Notes: generated by a model not told the origin, from the letters alone. DNA of 60,528 nucleotides from Pseudomonadota bacterium (GCA_030538085.1 JAUNUR010000012.1:1-60528); one strand, 5' to 3'. Shown: positions 7,246 to 17,169, counted from the stretch's first letter. Translations and numbers: made by a program.

Positions 7246-9300
7246 ATGCTCAATCTAGCCCAGCAAGACGCCGTCAACCACCTGCGCGGCCCGTGCCTGG
7301 TGCTGGCGGGCGCGGGCTCGGGCAAGACGCGGGTCATCACGCACAAAATCGCGCGGCTGATCCAGACCGGCGTCGAAGGCAAGCGCATCGCCGCCATCAC
7401 CTTCACCAACAAGGCCGCCGCCGAGATGCGCGAGCGCGCACGCGGCCTGGTGGGCAAGGCGGCGGGCGAGGTGCTGATCTGCACCTTTCACGCCCTGGGC
7501 GTGCGTCTGCTGCGCGAGGATGGCGCGGCGCTGGGCCTGAAGCCGCAGTTCAGCATTCTCGACAGCGACGACGTGCTGAGCCTGATCAAGGACTGCGGCG
7601 CCACCACCGATGCCGCCACGGCGCGCCAGTGGCAGTGGTGCATCAGCGGCTGGAAGAACGCCGGGCTGAACGCCGCCGCCGCCCTGGCCCAGGCCACCGG
7701 CGAGGGCGAACGGCAGACGGCGCAGCTCATGGCGCGTTACGAGGAACGCCTGGCCGCCTACCAGAGCGTGGATTTCGACGACCTGATCGGCCTGCCGCTG
7801 CGCATGCTTCAAAAAAACGAGCAGATCGCGCGGAAATGGCAGGCGCGCCTGGCCCATGTGCTGGTGGACGAATACCAGGACACCAACGCCACCCAGTACG
7901 AGCTAATGAAGCTGCTGGTGGGCGCCGAGGGCAGCTTCACCGCCGTGGGCGACGACGACCAGAGCATCTACGGCTGGCGCGGCGCCACGCTGGACAACCT
8001 GAAGCGCCTGCCGCAGGACTTTCCCAAGCTGAAAGTCATCAAGCTGGAGCAGAACTACCGCTCCACCGGTGCCATCCTGCGCGCGGCCAACAACGTGATC
8101 GGGCCGAACCCCAAGCTGTTTCCCAAGCAGCTTTACTCCGAACTGGGCGAGGGCGAACCCGTGCGCGTGGTCGACAGCGACCACGAGGCGCACGAGGCCG
8201 AGCGCGCCGTGGCGCGCATCCAGAGCCTGCGCCAGACCTCGCCGCACAAGGACTGGCGCGACTTCGCCATCCTGTACCGCGCCAACCACCAGGCCAAGGT
8301 GTTCGAGCAGGCACTGCGCCGGGCGCAGATTCCGTACAAGGTCTCGGGCGGGCAGAGCTTCTTCGATCGCGCCGAAATCAAGGACTTGTGCGCCTGGCTG
8401 CGCCTGTGGATCAACGAGGACGACGACCCGGCCTTCCTGCGCGCCGTCACGGTTCCGAAGCGCGGCATCGGCCATCAGACGCTGGCGGCCCTGGGCGAAT
8501 TCGCCGCCAAATCCCGCCTGTCGCTGTTCGGCGCGCTGTTCTCGCACTCGCTGGGCACCGCGCTGCCCGCGCGCGCCGTGGGCAGCCTGCACGAGTTCGG
8601 CCGCGAGATCAACGAGCTGCGCTACCGCGCCCAGCACACCGTGGGCCACGAAGCGGCACTGGCCTTCCTGACCGACTGGCTGAGCGCCATCGGCTACGAA
8701 AAGCACCTGTATGACAGCAGCGACACCGAGCCCCAGGCCGCCGCGCGCTGGGCCAACGTGCTGGAGTTCCGCGACTGGATGGCCGGGCGCTGCGGCGGGC
8801 AGATCGACGACACGGCAGGCGTCAGCGTGGTGCAGGAGCGCAAAAGCCTGCTGGAAGTGGCGCAGACCATCTCGCTCATCTCCACCCTGAACGAGCGCGA
8901 GCAGGACCCGAACGTGGTCACGCTGTCCACCCTGCACGCCGCCAAGGGGCTGGAGTGGCCGCACGTGGTGCTGGCCGGCGTGATCGAGGGGCTGCTGCCC
9001 TTCCGCCCGGACGAAGACGCCAGCGCCGCCGCCCAAGCCGCGCGCATCGAGGAAGAGCGCCGCCTGATGTACGTCGGCATCACGCGCGCGCGGCAGACGC
9101 TGGCCGTGAGCTGGACGCGCCGCCGCAAGAAAGGCCGCGAGATCGTCGCAGCGCAGCCCAGCCGCTTCATCGCCGAAATGGCGCTCGACCAGACCACCGT
9201 GCGCGAGGATCCGCGCGAAAAGCTCAAGGCGCTGCGCGCCGAATTCGCCCGGCGCGCCGCCGACCAGGCCGCGAAACCCCATCAGGAAAGCACGACATGA
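7246..9300 (+). CDS. rep: ATP-dependent DNA helicase Rep
   Basis: A superfamily-1 3'-5' helicase that clears protein roadblocks ahead of replication forks. The 684-residue protein has Walker A GAGSGKT at 22-28, motif Ia TFTNKAAAEM, the Walker B region VDEYQD at about 207-212, motif III VGDDDQSIYGWRGA at about 234-247, motif IV LEQNYRS and motif VI YVGITRAR. Overall it follows E. coli Rep more closely than UvrD. A lipoprotein gene overlaps its stop codon by an ATGA. Confidence 0.94.
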   Translation: MLNLAQQDAVNHLRGPCLVLAGAGSGKTRVITHKIARLIQTGVEGKRIAAITFTNKAAAEMRERARGLVGKAAGEVLICTFHALGVRLLREDGAALGLKPQFSILDSDDVLSLIKDCGATTDAATARQWQWCISGWKNAGLNAAAALAQATGEGERQTAQLMARYEERLAAYQSVDFDDLIGLPLRMLQKNEQIARKWQARLAHVLVDEYQDTNATQYELMKLLVGAEGSFTAVGDDDQSIYGWRGATLDNLKRLPQDFPKLKVIKLEQNYRSTGAILRAANNVIGPNPKLFPKQLYSELGEGEPVRVVDSDHEAHEAERAVARIQSLRQTSPHKDWRDFAILYRANHQAKVFEQALRRAQIPYKVSGGQSFFDRAEIKDLCAWLRLWINEDDDPAFLRAVTVPKRGIGHQTLAALGEFAAKSRLSLFGALFSHSLGTALPARAVGSLHEFGREINELRYRAQHTVGHEAALAFLTDWLSAIGYEKHLYDSSDTEPQAAARWANVLEFRDWMAGRCGGQIDDTAGVSVVQERKSLLEVAQTISLISTLNEREQDPNVVTLSTLHAAKGLEWPHVVLAGVIEGLLPFRPDEDASAAAQAARIEEERRLMYVGITRARQTLAVSWTRRRKKGREIVAAQPSRFIAEMALDQTTVREDPREKLKALRAEFARRAADQAAKPHQESTT

Positions 9301-9782
9301 CATTGCCCGCAGCCCGTTCGCTCCTGCTCGTCACCGCATCTGCCGTTTTCAGCGGCTGTGCGGGAAGCGTCAACGCCCCGCCATCATCGCCCGCCGGTGC
9401 GTCAGCCGAATGCCCGGATGTCCGAACCCTGCATGCCGCTCACTTGTACGGCAGCTGGACCGTGGAACTGCCGCAAGCCGGCCAGCGCGGCCAGTTGACC
9501 TTGCGCCAGCACCCCGAATACAGCGCCAGCCTGCGGGGCGAGTTCAGCTACGGCGGCCAGCGCTCCATCGCATCCGGCGACGTGGAAGACGGTGAATTCA
9601 ATCTGGACGAATCGCGCGATGGCAAGACGCTGCACGCCTTCTGGAGCGGCCAACTGGTGCCGGCCGCCTGCGGCGCCGAAATTCGCGGCAAATGGCAGCC
9701 CTTGCCCCGCGAAGGACAGCCCAAGCCCGCCGAAAGCGATTTCGTGCTGCGCCGCCCCGGCACCGCCAGCGGAAGCTGGTGA
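9297..9782 (+). CDS. Putative lipoprotein translationally coupled to rep
   Basis: The start codon overlaps the rep stop as ATGA, which argues for translational coupling. The N terminus is a lipoprotein signal with lipobox FSGC at residues 18-21. The mature 140 residues read as a beta-rich domain (YGSWTVELPQ, LTLRQHPEYSASLRGEFSYG, GKWQPLP), reminiscent of small lipocalin- or avidin-like barrels, but I cannot name the family. A membrane-anchored periplasmic location is inferred. Why it is coupled to a helicase gene is not apparent. Confidence 0.75.
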   Translation: MTLPAARSLLLVTASAVFSGCAGSVNAPPSSPAGASAECPDVRTLHAAHLYGSWTVELPQAGQRGQLTLRQHPEYSASLRGEFSYGGQRSIASGDVEDGEFNLDESRDGKTLHAFWSGQLVPAACGAEIRGKWQPLPREGQPKPAESDFVLRRPGTASGSW

Positions 9783-9818
9783 GCACCCGCTGGAAAGCGG
9801 TGAATCAGCCCAAAAACG

Positions 9819-9838
9819 AGCGCTAACGATTTAGCGCT
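9819..9838. repeat. Short perfect inverted repeat
   Basis: AGCGCTAA and TTAGCGCT are separated by four bases. No T-run follows, so it is not a typical terminator. It flanks the family 7 copy beginning at 9843. Confidence 0.5.
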
Positions 9839-9842
9839 GAAT

Positions 9843-9889
9843 GTCGATATGAATAGAGGAGCGGCTTGCGCCTGAGATACCAGCGCAAA
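9843..9889 (-). repeat. Family 7 element, intergenic copy
   Basis: The reverse complement reads TTTGCGCTGGT, then GGCGCAAGC and GCTCCT. It aligns along about 46 bases with 21777-21823. The GCGC-spacer-GCGC-AGCT layout is also seen in the copies inside glpK and rarA. Confidence 0.6.
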
Positions 9890-10049
9890 GACCACCTTTG
9901 ATGATCAAAAAAATAGAGAAAGTCCCCCTGCGCCAACCAGGCTCATCGACGTCCAATCGAGACTATGGCGCGGCGGCTCGGAAAACTTCCAGGCGGCTCC
10001 CCATGTGCCAACGTAGCGCCCGCTCTTCGCCGGGATGGCTGTCATGGAT

Positions 10050-10100
10050 GTCGATGACGAATGACCGCGGCTGGCGCCGCATGACAAATGACAAATGTCT
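10050..10100 (-). repeat. TGACRAA palindromic repeat, copy B (family 2)
   Basis: GATGACGAATGACCGCGGC, then the GGCGCC hairpin core, then ATGACAAATGACAAATG. This is the inverse orientation of copy A and is followed at once by a REP-like element. Confidence 0.75.
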
Positions 10101-10113
10101 TCCCTGTCCCCCT

Positions 10114-10213
10114 CGTCATTGCGGCGAAGGCCGCAATCCATGCGGCGCCCACCACCTGGACACGGCGTTGACGTTCGGGCACCGTGTGGATTGCGGCCTT
10201 CGCCGCAATGACG
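10114..10213. repeat. REP-like inverted repeat (family 5)
   Basis: CGTCATTGCGGCGAAGGCCG at the left and its near-exact reverse complement at the right enclose about 50 bases containing CACGGCGTTGACG. Each arm itself contains the small palindrome GCGGCGAAGGCCGC. Confidence 0.8.
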
Positions 10214-10363
10214 GGGGGATGAGTGCGTTGCGCGCTGCTTCGAGGTACGCCAACCTGCCGGGCCGTTGCTTTGGCGTCCTCCGCGTGCGGCTGCGGGTCG
10301 ATCAAGCGCCGTGCAAGCTCCCACGCTCACCAATTCCTTGAAAGACCGTTGTGCATTCGTAGC

Positions 10364-10437
10364 GATGACCAATGACGAATGACGAATGCGCCATTTGTCA
10401 TTGAAGCGCAGCGAAGTCATTCGTCATTTGTCATCTT
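10364..10437 (-). repeat. TGACRAA palindromic repeat, copy C (family 2)
   Basis: Starts ATGACCAATGACGAATGACG, then CATTTGTCATTGAAGCGCAG and GTCATTCGTCATTTGTCAT. It ends 19 bases before a family 3 element. Confidence 0.75.
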
Positions 10438-10456
10438 AAAAACCAATGCGCATAAA

Positions 10457-10602
10457 CCTAGAAACGGTAGTTGACCGCTCACCATCCTTGGGCAACCCGC
10501 ATGAGGGCTAACTTTCACGGCTTCGATCACGTTCACCGGTTGGGTGAGCGCGCTATGCACCCGATCGCACCGCGCTGGGCGCATCCAACTGCCGTTTCTA
10601 GG
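10457..10602. repeat. Complete short family 3 element (146 bp)
   Basis: Bounded by the inverted repeats CCTAGAAACGGTAGTTG and CAACTGCCGTTTCTAGG. Its reverse complement matches 54117-54350 along its length, except that it lacks the roughly 85-bp internal module of that copy. No coding capacity. Confidence 0.8.
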
Positions 10603-10653
10603 TTGAAAGGCCATCCCCAACGCCGTCGCGCATTGAGAACAGCCCACAAAAAA

Positions 10654-10676
10654 GCCCGCTGGTCAGCGGGCTTTTT
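10654..10676 (-). terminator. Bidirectional terminator after initiator tRNA
   Basis: GCCCGCTG and CAGCGGGC form a perfect eight-base stem with a two-base GT gap. A run of A precedes it and five T follow, so it works in either direction. On the minus strand it would end the tRNA and ribosomal operon transcripts. Confidence 0.85.
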
Positions 10677-10687
10677 CATCAGGTGTT

Positions 10688-10764
<77 letters not shown>

Positions 10765-10775
10765 GTAAGCCTGTG

Positions 10776-10805
10776 AGTATAACAGATTATTCTGCTGCTT
10801 GTCCA
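10776..10805 (-). promoter_or_regulatory. Sigma-70 promoter for initiator tRNA
   Basis: On the minus strand, TGGACA (complement of 10805-10800) and TATACT (complement of 10781-10776) are spaced by 18 bases. Transcription would begin a few bases before the tRNA. The -35 box lies in the last codons of rplQ. Confidence 0.65.
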
Positions 10806-11176
10806 TCGTCGCTGGCTTCGGGGCGGTCCACCAGTTCAACGAAGGCCATCGGTGCGTTGTCGCCCACGCGGAAACCCATTTTCAGGATGCGCGTGTAGCC
10901 GCCCGGACGCGCGTTGTAGCGCGGACCCAGTTCGGTGAACAGCTTGACCACGCTGGCGTCATCGCGCAGGCGGGCAAAAGCCAGACGGCGGTTGGCCACG
11001 CTGTCTTTCTTGGCCAGCGTGATCATAGGCTCGACCACGCGGCGCAGTTCCTTGGCCTTGGGCACGGTGGTCTTGATCGCCTCGTGCGCGATCAGCGAAT
11101 TCATCATGTTGCGCAGCATCGCCTGGCGGTGCGCGCTGGTGCGGTTGAGTTTGCGAAGGCCGTTGCCGTGACGCAT
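10787..11176 (-). CDS. rplQ: 50S ribosomal protein L17
   Basis: A 129-residue large-subunit protein near the peptide exit tunnel. The opening [20 protein letters not shown] and the [16 protein letters not shown] segment are typical of L17. It is the last protein gene of the alpha operon, as in most bacteria. A family 4 repeat of about 100 bases separates it from rpoA. Its 3' end carries the promoter of the initiator tRNA. Confidence 0.98.
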   Translation of the reverse strand: MRHGNGLRKLNRTSAHRQAMLRNMMNSLIAHEAIKTTVPKAKELRRVVEPMITLAKKDSVANRRLAFARLRDDASVVKLFTELGPRYNARPGGYTRILKMGFRVGDNAPMAFVELVDRPEASDDGQAAE

Positions 11177-11278
11177 GGTGCTTTTCCTTTCAGGTTTCTT
11201 TATTAACAGGACCGCCGTATCAGGTACGGCCCTTGCACTGGTGCCCTCTTGGGAGAGCGGATTAACTCAAAAATCAGT

Positions 11279-11383
11279 TGGCCGCGGAGCAGGCCATCCG
11301 GGGGCGCCGTGGAACGGGCTTGGCCGGCCACTGGCGCCGTCCCCCTCAGGGGGAAGGCGCGTCAGCGCCTCAGGGGGGAGTGA
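11279..11383 (-). repeat. Stop-proximal GC-rich element, copy a (family 4)
   Basis: Read on the minus strand it starts immediately after the rpoA stop: TCACTCCCCCCTGAGGCGC, then CCCCCTGAGGGGG, GCCAGTGGCCGG, and a final GGCCTGCTCCGCGGCC. The same order, also directly after a stop codon, occurs at 24789, 26767 and 49313. It is internal to the alpha operon, so it must be transcribed. Confidence 0.75.
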
Positions 11384-12376
11384 TCACCTTTTGTCGAGCC
11401 CCGTGGGCGGCCAGTTCTCCAGCTTCATGCCCAGCGTCAGGCCACGCGAGGCCAGCACTTCCTTGATCTCGTTGAGCGACTTGCGGCCCAGGTTGGGGGT
11501 CTTGAGCAGCTCGTTCTCGGTGCGCTGGATCAGATCACCGATGTAGTAGATGTTCTCGGCCTTCAGGCAGTTGGCCGAACGCACCGTCAGCTCCAGCTCG
11601 TCCACCGGACGCAGCAGGATCGGGTCGAAGCTGGCCGCGCCGCTGCGCTGCGCCGGCTGATCGAACGCCGCCAGTTCGCTGCCCTCCAGCTGGGCGAACA
11701 CCGCCAGCTGCTCGACCAGTATCTTGGCGGAAGCGCGCACAGCGTCCTCGGCGTTGATGGCGCCGTTGGTCTCGATCTCCATGACCAGCTTGTCCAGGTC
11801 GGTACGCTGCTCGACACGGGCGTTCTCGACCGCGTAGCTCACGCGACGCACGGGCGAGAACGAAGCGTCCAGCACGATGCGGCCGATGGATTTGGTCGGC
11901 TCGTCGGCGTAGCGGCGCAGCGTGCCCGGCACGTAGCCGCGACCCTTCTCGACCTTGATCTGCATGTCGAGCTTGCCGTCTTGCGACAGGTTGGCGATGA
12001 CGTGCTCGGGGTTGAGAATCTCGACGTCGTGCGGCGTCTGGATATCGGACGCCGTCACCACGCCCTCGCCGTCCTTGCGCAGGCTCAGCGTGACTTCGTC
12101 GCGGTTGTGCAGCTTGAACACCACGCCCTTCAGGTTCAGCAGGATGTTGACCACGTCTTCCTGCACGCCATCGATGGACGAATACTCGTGCAGCACGCCG
12201 GCAATCGTCACCTCGGTGGGCGCGTAGCCGACCATGGACGACAGCAGCACGCGGCGCAGCGCGTTGCCCAGGGTGTGGCCATAGCCGCGCTCGAAGGGTT
12301 CAAGCACGACCTTCGCCTTGTTGTGGCCCAGGGGCTCGACGTTGATCGCTTTGGGTTTCAGCAGTTGGGTTTGCAT
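11384..12376 (-). CDS. rpoA: DNA-directed RNA polymerase subunit alpha
   Basis: A 330-residue protein that assembles core RNA polymerase and contacts UP elements and activators. The N-terminal dimerisation domain includes [21 protein letters not shown] at about residues 30-50. The C-terminal domain includes [16 protein letters not shown] and [18 protein letters not shown]. The length is normal. It lies in the canonical place between rpsD and rplQ. Confidence 0.99.
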   Translation of the reverse strand: MQTQLLKPKAINVEPLGHNKAKVVLEPFERGYGHTLGNALRRVLLSSMVGYAPTEVTIAGVLHEYSSIDGVQEDVVNILLNLKGVVFKLHNRDEVTLSLRKDGEGVVTASDIQTPHDVEILNPEHVIANLSQDGKLDMQIKVEKGRGYVPGTLRRYADEPTKSIGRIVLDASFSPVRRVSYAVENARVEQRTDLDKLVMEIETNGAINAEDAVRASAKILVEQLAVFAQLEGSELAAFDQPAQRSGAASFDPILLRPVDELELTVRSANCLKAENIYYIGDLIQRTENELLKTPNLGRKSLNEIKEVLASRGLTLGMKLENWPPTGLDKR

Positions 12377-12487
12377 TTTCCTAGACTTCCTCTCAATACC
12401 CCCGGCTCGTTACACCGGTAAGGCTGGTGAAGCGCCAAACCCGCCGGGATGGCGGGTCGGATGAGTTGGCGCGCTGAAACTCAAGGA

Positions 12488-13111
12488 TCAGCGCGAATAG
12501 AGTTCGACGATCAGCGACTCGTTGATGTCGGCGCCGAATTCATCGCGATCAGGCACCTTCTTGAACGTGCCCTCGACCTTGTCGGTGCTGACTTCGACCC
12601 ACGACGGGAAGCCCACCTGGCCGGCCAGTTCCAGGGCTTCCTGCACACGAGTCTGCTTCTTGGACTTCTCGCGCACGGCGATCACGTCGCCGGTCTTGAC
12701 CAGATACGACGGAATGTTCACCGGCTGGCCATTCACCGTGACGGCCTTGTGCGACACCAGCTGGCGCGCTTCGGCGCGGGTGGAGCCAAAGCCCATGCGG
12801 TACACCACGTTGTCCAAACGCGATTCGAGCAGCGACAGCAGGTTGGCGCCGGTGTTGCCCCGGCGGCGCTCGGCCTCGGCGAAGTAGCGGCGGAACTGCT
12901 TTTCCAGCACGCCGTACATGCGTTTGACCTTCTGCTTCTCGCGCAGCTGCAGACCGTAGTCGGACGTGCGCTGACCCGAGGTGCGGCCATGCTGGCCGGG
13001 CTTGGTGTCGAACTTGGCCTTGTCGCTGATCGAGCGGCGGGCGCTCTTCAGGAACAGGTCGGTGCCTTCACGGCGGGAAAGTTTGGCCTTGGGGCCGAGG
13101 TAACGTGCCAC
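12488..13111 (-). CDS. rpsD: 30S ribosomal protein S4
   Basis: A 207-residue primary 16S rRNA-binding protein; in E. coli it also represses the alpha operon. It starts with GTG and reads [19 protein letters not shown]. The S4 RNA-binding domain ([20 protein letters not shown]) is intact. The 139-base gap before it holds two hairpins, so its expression relative to rpsK may be adjusted there. Confidence 0.98.
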   Translation of the reverse strand: MARYLGPKAKLSRREGTDLFLKSARRSISDKAKFDTKPGQHGRTSGQRTSDYGLQLREKQKVKRMYGVLEKQFRRYFAEAERRRGNTGANLLSLLESRLDNVVYRMGFGSTRAEARQLVSHKAVTVNGQPVNIPSYLVKTGDVIAVREKSKKQTRVQEALELAGQVGFPSWVEVSTDKVEGTFKKVPDRDEFGADINESLIVELYSR

Positions 13112-13197
13112 GTGGATTTCCTTGAGTAGTTGTCTGCCCCGGCCGTTTACCGGGGGAGCCGCGTCGAAGATGCGAAGACGGCGGTGGACTTAGTGTG

Positions 13198-13233
13198 AAA
13201 AAACAGAAGGACACGGCATGCGCAGCAATGCCG
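13198..13233 (-). terminator. Possible attenuator between rpsK and rpsD
   Basis: On the minus strand CGGCAT and ATGCCG form a hairpin with an eight-base loop, followed about ten bases later by six T. The T-run is more distant than in a classic terminator, so this is a weak call. Downstream, CCCCGG/CCGGGG could form a second hairpin before rpsD. Confidence 0.3.
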
Positions 13234-13250
13234 TATTGATCCGTCGTTAT

Positions 13251-13655
13251 TTAGATGCGCCGACGCTTCTGCGGGCGGCAGCCGTTGTGGGGCACCGGCG
13301 TCACGTCGGAGATGGACGTGATGCGGATGCCTAGCGCGGCCAGTGCACGCACCGAAGACTCGCGACCGGGGCCGGGGCCCTTGATCTGGACATCCAGGTT
13401 CTTGATGCCTTGCTCCATCGCCGCGCGACCAGCCGACTCGGACGCCACCTGCGCCGCGAACGGGGTCGACTTGCGCGAGCCCTTGAAGCCCTGGCCGCCG
13501 GACGATGCCCACGACAGCGCATTGCCCTGACGGTCGCTGATGGTGATGATGGTGTTGTTGAACGACGCGTGCACGTGCGCGATGCCGTCCGAAATGTTCT
13601 TGCGGACTTTCTTGCGTACGCGCTGGGCAGCGTTGCTGGCGGGTGCTCTGGCCAT
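13251..13655 (-). CDS. rpsK: 30S ribosomal protein S11
   Basis: A 134-residue protein of the 30S platform. The segments [40 protein letters not shown]-like and [15 protein letters not shown]-type C terminus are diagnostic. It begins 17 bases after rpsM ends. Confidence 0.98.
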   Translation of the reverse strand: MARAPASNAAQRVRKKVRKNISDGIAHVHASFNNTIITISDRQGNALSWASSGGQGFKGSRKSTPFAAQVASESAGRAAMEQGIKNLDVQIKGPGPGRESSVRALAALGIRITSISDVTPVPHNGCRPQKRRRI

Positions 13656-13672
13656 GTCTTAGGGTTCCTTGC

Positions 13673-14038
13673 TTATTTCTTCAGCGCCTGCGCGGCCTTG
13701 CGCGGGCCCTTGCGGGTGCGGGCGTTGGTGCGCGTGCGTTGGCCACGCATGGGCAGGCCGCGGCGATGACGGAAGCCGCGGTAGCAGCCAATGTCCATCA
13801 GGCGCTTGATGTTCATCGTGGTTTCGCGGCGCAGGTCACCCTCGATGATGAACTGGGCGATCGCGTCGCGGATCTTCTCCTGATCGGCGTCCGTCAGGTC
13901 CTTGACCTTCTTGGAATACGGAATGCCGCAAGCTTCGCAGATCTTGCGGGCGCGCGAGCGGCCAATGCCGTAGATCGCCGTCAGGCCGATCTCGGCATGC
14001 TTGTGCGGCGGAATATTGATACCAGCAATACGTGCCAT
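13673..14038 (-). CDS. rpsM: 30S ribosomal protein S13
   Basis: A 121-residue protein of the 30S head that contacts the 50S subunit and P-site tRNA. It reads [20 protein letters not shown], with the C-terminal [19 protein letters not shown] tail typical of S13. First large gene of the alpha part of the operon, after rpmJ. Confidence 0.98.
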   Translation of the reverse strand: MARIAGINIPPHKHAEIGLTAIYGIGRSRARKICEACGIPYSKKVKDLTDADQEKIRDAIAQFIIEGDLRRETTMNIKRLMDIGCYRGFRHRRGLPMRGQRTRTNARTRKGPRKAAQALKK

Positions 14039-14077
14039 GTATGTCCTCTTGTCAACTCTCTAGCGGGCGCGTGTCGG

Positions 14078-14191
14078 TCAACCCTGGCGCTGCTTGTGGC
14101 GCGGGTCGGTGCAGATCACGCGCACCACGCCCTTGCGGCGGATGATCTTGCAGTTGCGGCAAATTTTCTTGACCGAAGCTGAAACTCTCAT
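14078..14191 (-). CDS. rpmJ: 50S ribosomal protein L36
   Basis: A 37-residue protein, beginning [15 protein letters not shown]. The zinc ligands C11, C14, C27 and H32 are all present, so this is the zinc-binding form rather than the cysteine-free paralogue. It lies between secY and rpsM with an AGGAG ribosome-binding site. The gene infA, found between secY and rpmJ in many Burkholderiales, is absent here. Confidence 0.97.
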   Translation of the reverse strand: MRVSASVKKICRNCKIIRRKGVVRVICTDPRHKQRQG

Positions 14192-14267
14192 TTCACTCTC
14201 CTAAAACTCTCTTTGTGCATCCAGCCCGCCTTTGTGGGCACGGCTGGAGCGGCAATGGTGTCAGCCC

Positions 14268-15581
14268 TTACAGCGTTGTCTTGAAGTTGGCCTTCTTGAG
14301 CAACGACTCGTACTGCTGGCTCATCAGGTAGTTCTGCACCTGCGCCATGAAGTCCATGGTCACGACCACCAGAATCAGCAACGATGTGCCACCGAAATAG
14401 AACGGCACGTTGTAGCGCAGGATCAGGAACTCGGGCAACAGGCACACCGCCGTGATGTAGATCGCGCCGGCCAGTGTCAGGCGCATCAGGATCTTGTCGA
14501 TGTAGCGTGCCGTCTGGTCACCCGGGCGGATGCCCGGAATGAACGCCCCGCTCTTCTTCAGGTTGTCCGCCGTTTCACGGCTATTGAACACCAGCCCCGT
14601 GTAGAAGAAGCAGAAGAAGATGATGGCCGCCGCGTACAGCATCACATAAATGGGCTGCCCCGGTGTCAGCGTGCTGGCGATGTCCTTCAGCCAGCGCATG
14701 GAATCACCGGCACTGAACCAACCCACCACCGTGGCCGGCAGCAGGATGATCGACGAGGCGAAGATGGGCGGAATGACACCGGCCATGTTCAGCTTCAGCG
14801 GCAGGTGCGACGACTGGCCGCCATACACCTTGTTGCCGACCTGACGGCGCGCGTAATTCACCAGAATCTTGCGCTGGCCCCGTTCCACGAACACCACGAA
14901 GTAGGTCACCAGGCACACCAGCGCCACGATGAACAGCGCGATGATGATGCTCATGGCGCCGGTACGCACCAGCTCCATCAGCCCGCCAATGGCGCTGGGC
15001 AGACCCGCCGCGATACCGGCGAAGATCAGGATGGAAATGCCGTTGCCCAGGCCGCGCTCGGTGATCTGCTCGCCCAGCCACATCAGGAACATGGTGCCGG
15101 CCGTCAGGCTGACCACCGCCGTCAGGCGGAAGCCCCAGCCCGGCGCGATGACCAGACCCTGCGATGCCTCCAGCGCCACGGCGATGCCGAAGGACTGGAA
15201 CAAGGCCAGGCCCAGCGTGCCAAAGCGGGTGTACTGGGTGATCCTGCGGCGCCCGGCCTCGCCTTCCTTCTTCATCTGCTCGAAGGTCGGCACCACGTAG
15301 GTCATCAACTGCATGATGATCGACGCGGAAATGTACGGCATGATGCCCAGCGCGAACACCGTGAAGCGCGACAGCGCGCCACCCGAGAACATGTTGAACA
15401 GGTTCAGGATACCGCCCTGCTGGCCCTCGAACAGCTGACGCAGCTGATCCGGGTTGATGCCGGGCACGGGAATGTGCGCGCCGATGCGGTACACGACCAG
15501 CGCGAGCAGCAAGAACGTCAACCGGCGACGCAGGTCGCCGTATTTGCCGGTCTTCGCGATTTGCGGTCCGCTGGTAGCCAC
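14268..15581 (-). CDS. secY: Protein translocase subunit SecY
   Basis: The 437-residue channel of the Sec translocon, with ten hydrophobic segments. Diagnostic stretches include [29 protein letters not shown] and [13 protein letters not shown]. It starts with GTG, supported by an AGGTGA ribosome-binding site about ten bases upstream. It keeps the canonical spc position after rplO. Confidence 0.98.
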   Translation of the reverse strand: MATSGPQIAKTGKYGDLRRRLTFLLLALVVYRIGAHIPVPGINPDQLRQLFEGQQGGILNLFNMFSGGALSRFTVFALGIMPYISASIIMQLMTYVVPTFEQMKKEGEAGRRRITQYTRFGTLGLALFQSFGIAVALEASQGLVIAPGWGFRLTAVVSLTAGTMFLMWLGEQITERGLGNGISILIFAGIAAGLPSAIGGLMELVRTGAMSIIIALFIVALVCLVTYFVVFVERGQRKILVNYARRQVGNKVYGGQSSHLPLKLNMAGVIPPIFASSIILLPATVVGWFSAGDSMRWLKDIASTLTPGQPIYVMLYAAAIIFFCFFYTGLVFNSRETADNLKKSGAFIPGIRPGDQTARYIDKILMRLTLAGAIYITAVCLLPEFLILRYNVPFYFGGTSLLILVVVTMDFMAQVQNYLMSQQYESLLKKANFKTTL

Positions 15582-15608
15582 TATTCAATCACCTCTGACT
15601 TGAAACAT

Positions 15609-16040
15609 TCAGGCCAGCGAGCCGCCGGCGGCCTCGATGGCGGCCTTGGCACCCGCGGTCGCGCCCACGCCCGTCAGCTTGACGGCCTTGGTGAGCTCGC
15701 CCGTCTTGATGACCTTCACGACCTTGGCGATCGCGCGCACCAAGCCAGCCTGCTTGAGCACCAGCACGTCCACTTCGGCGGCGCCCAGGCGCTCCAGATC
15801 AGCCAGCGTGATCTCGGCGTTGTACTTCAGCGATACCGACTTGAAGCCACGCTTGGGCAGGCGACGCTGCAGCGGCATCTGGCCGCCCTCGAAGCCCACC
15901 TTGTGGTAGCCGCCGGCACGCGATTTCTGGCCCTTGTGGCCACGGCCGGCCGTCTTGCCGAAGCCAGAGCCGATGCCACGACCCACGCGGCGGCGCGCAC
16001 GCTTGGCGCCGTCGGCGGGCTTGATGCTGTTGAGTTCCAT
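15609..16040 (-). CDS. rplO: 50S ribosomal protein L15
   Basis: A 143-residue protein starting [20 protein letters not shown]. The glycine- and basic-rich [20 protein letters not shown] tail embeds in 23S rRNA. The start was set by homology to L15; the frame continues upstream without L15-like sequence. It lies 11 bases after rpmD. Confidence 0.98.
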   Translation of the reverse strand: MELNSIKPADGAKRARRRVGRGIGSGFGKTAGRGHKGQKSRAGGYHKVGFEGGQMPLQRRLPKRGFKSVSLKYNAEITLADLERLGAAEVDVLVLKQAGLVRAIAKVVKVIKTGELTKAVKLTGVGATAGAKAAIEAAGGSLA

Positions 16041-16051
16041 GATCCGATTCC

Positions 16052-16237
16052 TCAGACGATCTTGACCAGGTAGTCGATCTTGTTGATCATGCCGCGCACC
16101 GCAGGCGTGTCCTGCAGTTCGCGCACGCTGTTCAGCTTGCGCAGGCCCAGGCCACGCACGGTGGCGCGGTGCGATTCCTTGCAACCGATGGGGCTGCGAA
16201 CCAACTGGACCTTGACGGTTTTCTGCTCAGTTGCCAT
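16052..16237 (-). CDS. rpmD: 50S ribosomal protein L30
   Basis: A 61-residue protein with the L30 pattern [20 protein letters not shown] and LGLRKLNS. It lies between rpsE and rplO as usual. Confidence 0.97.
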   Translation of the reverse strand: MATEQKTVKVQLVRSPIGCKESHRATVRGLGLRKLNSVRELQDTPAVRGMINKIDYLVKIV

Positions 16238-16252
16238 GTCTTGCCTCTAGAT

Positions 16253-16774
16253 TCAGGCGGTGAAGATGTCTTCGACCGACTTGCCGCGCTTGGCCGCCAC
16301 TTCGGCGGGCGTGGTGCAGTTGCGCAGCGCATCCAGCGTGGCGCGCACCATGTTGTAGGGGTTCGACGTGCCGTGGCTCTTGGCCACGATATCGGTGATG
16401 CCCAGCACCTCGAACACGGCGCGCATGGGGCCGCCGGCGATGATGCCGGTACCGCGCGGGGCCGGGGCCATCATCACGACCGCGGCGCCATGGTGGCCGG
16501 TCACGTCGTGGTGAATGGTGCCATCTTTCAGCGACACCTTCAGCATGTTGCGGCGGGCCTCTTCCATGGCCTTCTGCACGGCGGAGGGCACTTCCTTGGA
16601 TTTGCCCTTGCCCATGCCGACGCGGCCATCGCCATCGCCCACCACGGTCAACGCGGCGAAACCCAGGATACGGCCACCCTTGACCACCTTGGTCACGCGG
16701 TTGACCGCGATCATCTTCTCGCGCAGGCCGTCCTCCGGACCGTCACCTTGCGTTCTTGCCTGAAACTTTGCCAT
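16253..16774 (-). CDS. rpsE: 30S ribosomal protein S5
   Basis: A 173-residue protein important for decoding fidelity. The N-terminal double-stranded RNA-binding domain ([17 protein letters not shown]) and the ribosomal S5 C-terminal fold ([20 protein letters not shown]) are both present. Confidence 0.98.
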   Translation of the reverse strand: MAKFQARTQGDGPEDGLREKMIAVNRVTKVVKGGRILGFAALTVVGDGDGRVGMGKGKSKEVPSAVQKAMEEARRNMLKVSLKDGTIHHDVTGHHGAAVVMMAPAPRGTGIIAGGPMRAVFEVLGITDIVAKSHGTSNPYNMVRATLDALRNCTTPAEVAAKRGKSVEDIFTA

Positions 16775-16792
16775 TTGTGTAGTCCTGCCGTC

Positions 16793-17158
16793 TTAGAACT
16801 GCAAGCCAGCCTCACGGGCAGCGTCGGCCAGAGCCTTGACGCGGCCGTGAAAGGCGAAGCCCGCACGGTCGAAAGCCACTTTTTCCACGCCCGCGGCCTT
16901 GGCACGCTCGGCGATGCGCTTGCCGATCTGCTGCGCGGCGGCGACGTTGCCACCCTTGCCGGCGGCGCCGAGCTCCTTGCGCATGTCGGCCTCGGCCGTC
17001 GATGCGCTGGCCAGCACCTTGGTGCCATCTCCGGACAACACGGTCGCGTAGATGTGCAGGTTGGTGCGGTTCACGGACAAGCGTGCCACGCCCTTGTCGG
17101 CGATGCGGATGCGCGTCTGACGTGCACGACGAAGACGCTGCTCTTTCTTGGTCAACAT
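16793..17158 (-). CDS. rplR: 50S ribosomal protein L18
   Basis: A 121-residue 5S rRNA-binding protein: [20 protein letters not shown] near the N terminus and a C-terminal [20 protein letters not shown] signature. Confidence 0.98.
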   Translation of the reverse strand: MLTKKEQRLRRARQTRIRIADKGVARLSVNRTNLHIYATVLSGDGTKVLASASTAEADMRKELGAAGKGGNVAAAQQIGKRIAERAKAAGVEKVAFDRAGFAFHGRVKALADAAREAGLQF

Positions 17159-17169
17159 GATGCAGGTCC

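Larger units (their letters stand above)
9783..10680. other. Repeat-filled intergenic region
   Basis: About 900 bases without a credible gene. It contains a family 7 element, two family 2 elements, one REP-like inverted repeat, a complete 146-bp family 3 element and a bidirectional terminator. It separates rep from the ribosomal operon. Open frames across it are read through repeats and lack coding features. Confidence 0.75.

Noticed and set aside
10119-10213. Ordinary Rho-independent terminator
   Set aside because: The arms are 50 bases apart with no T-run, and the same arrangement recurs at unrelated places, so it is better described as a REP-like repeat.
9898-10341. A 147-codon open frame in the repeat-filled region
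   Set aside because: It is composed of repeat sequence (REP-like and TGACRAA units) and has no homologous-looking motif.
10457-10602. Complete insertion sequence
   Set aside because: The inverted repeats are transposon-like, but the 146 bases between them cannot encode a transposase.
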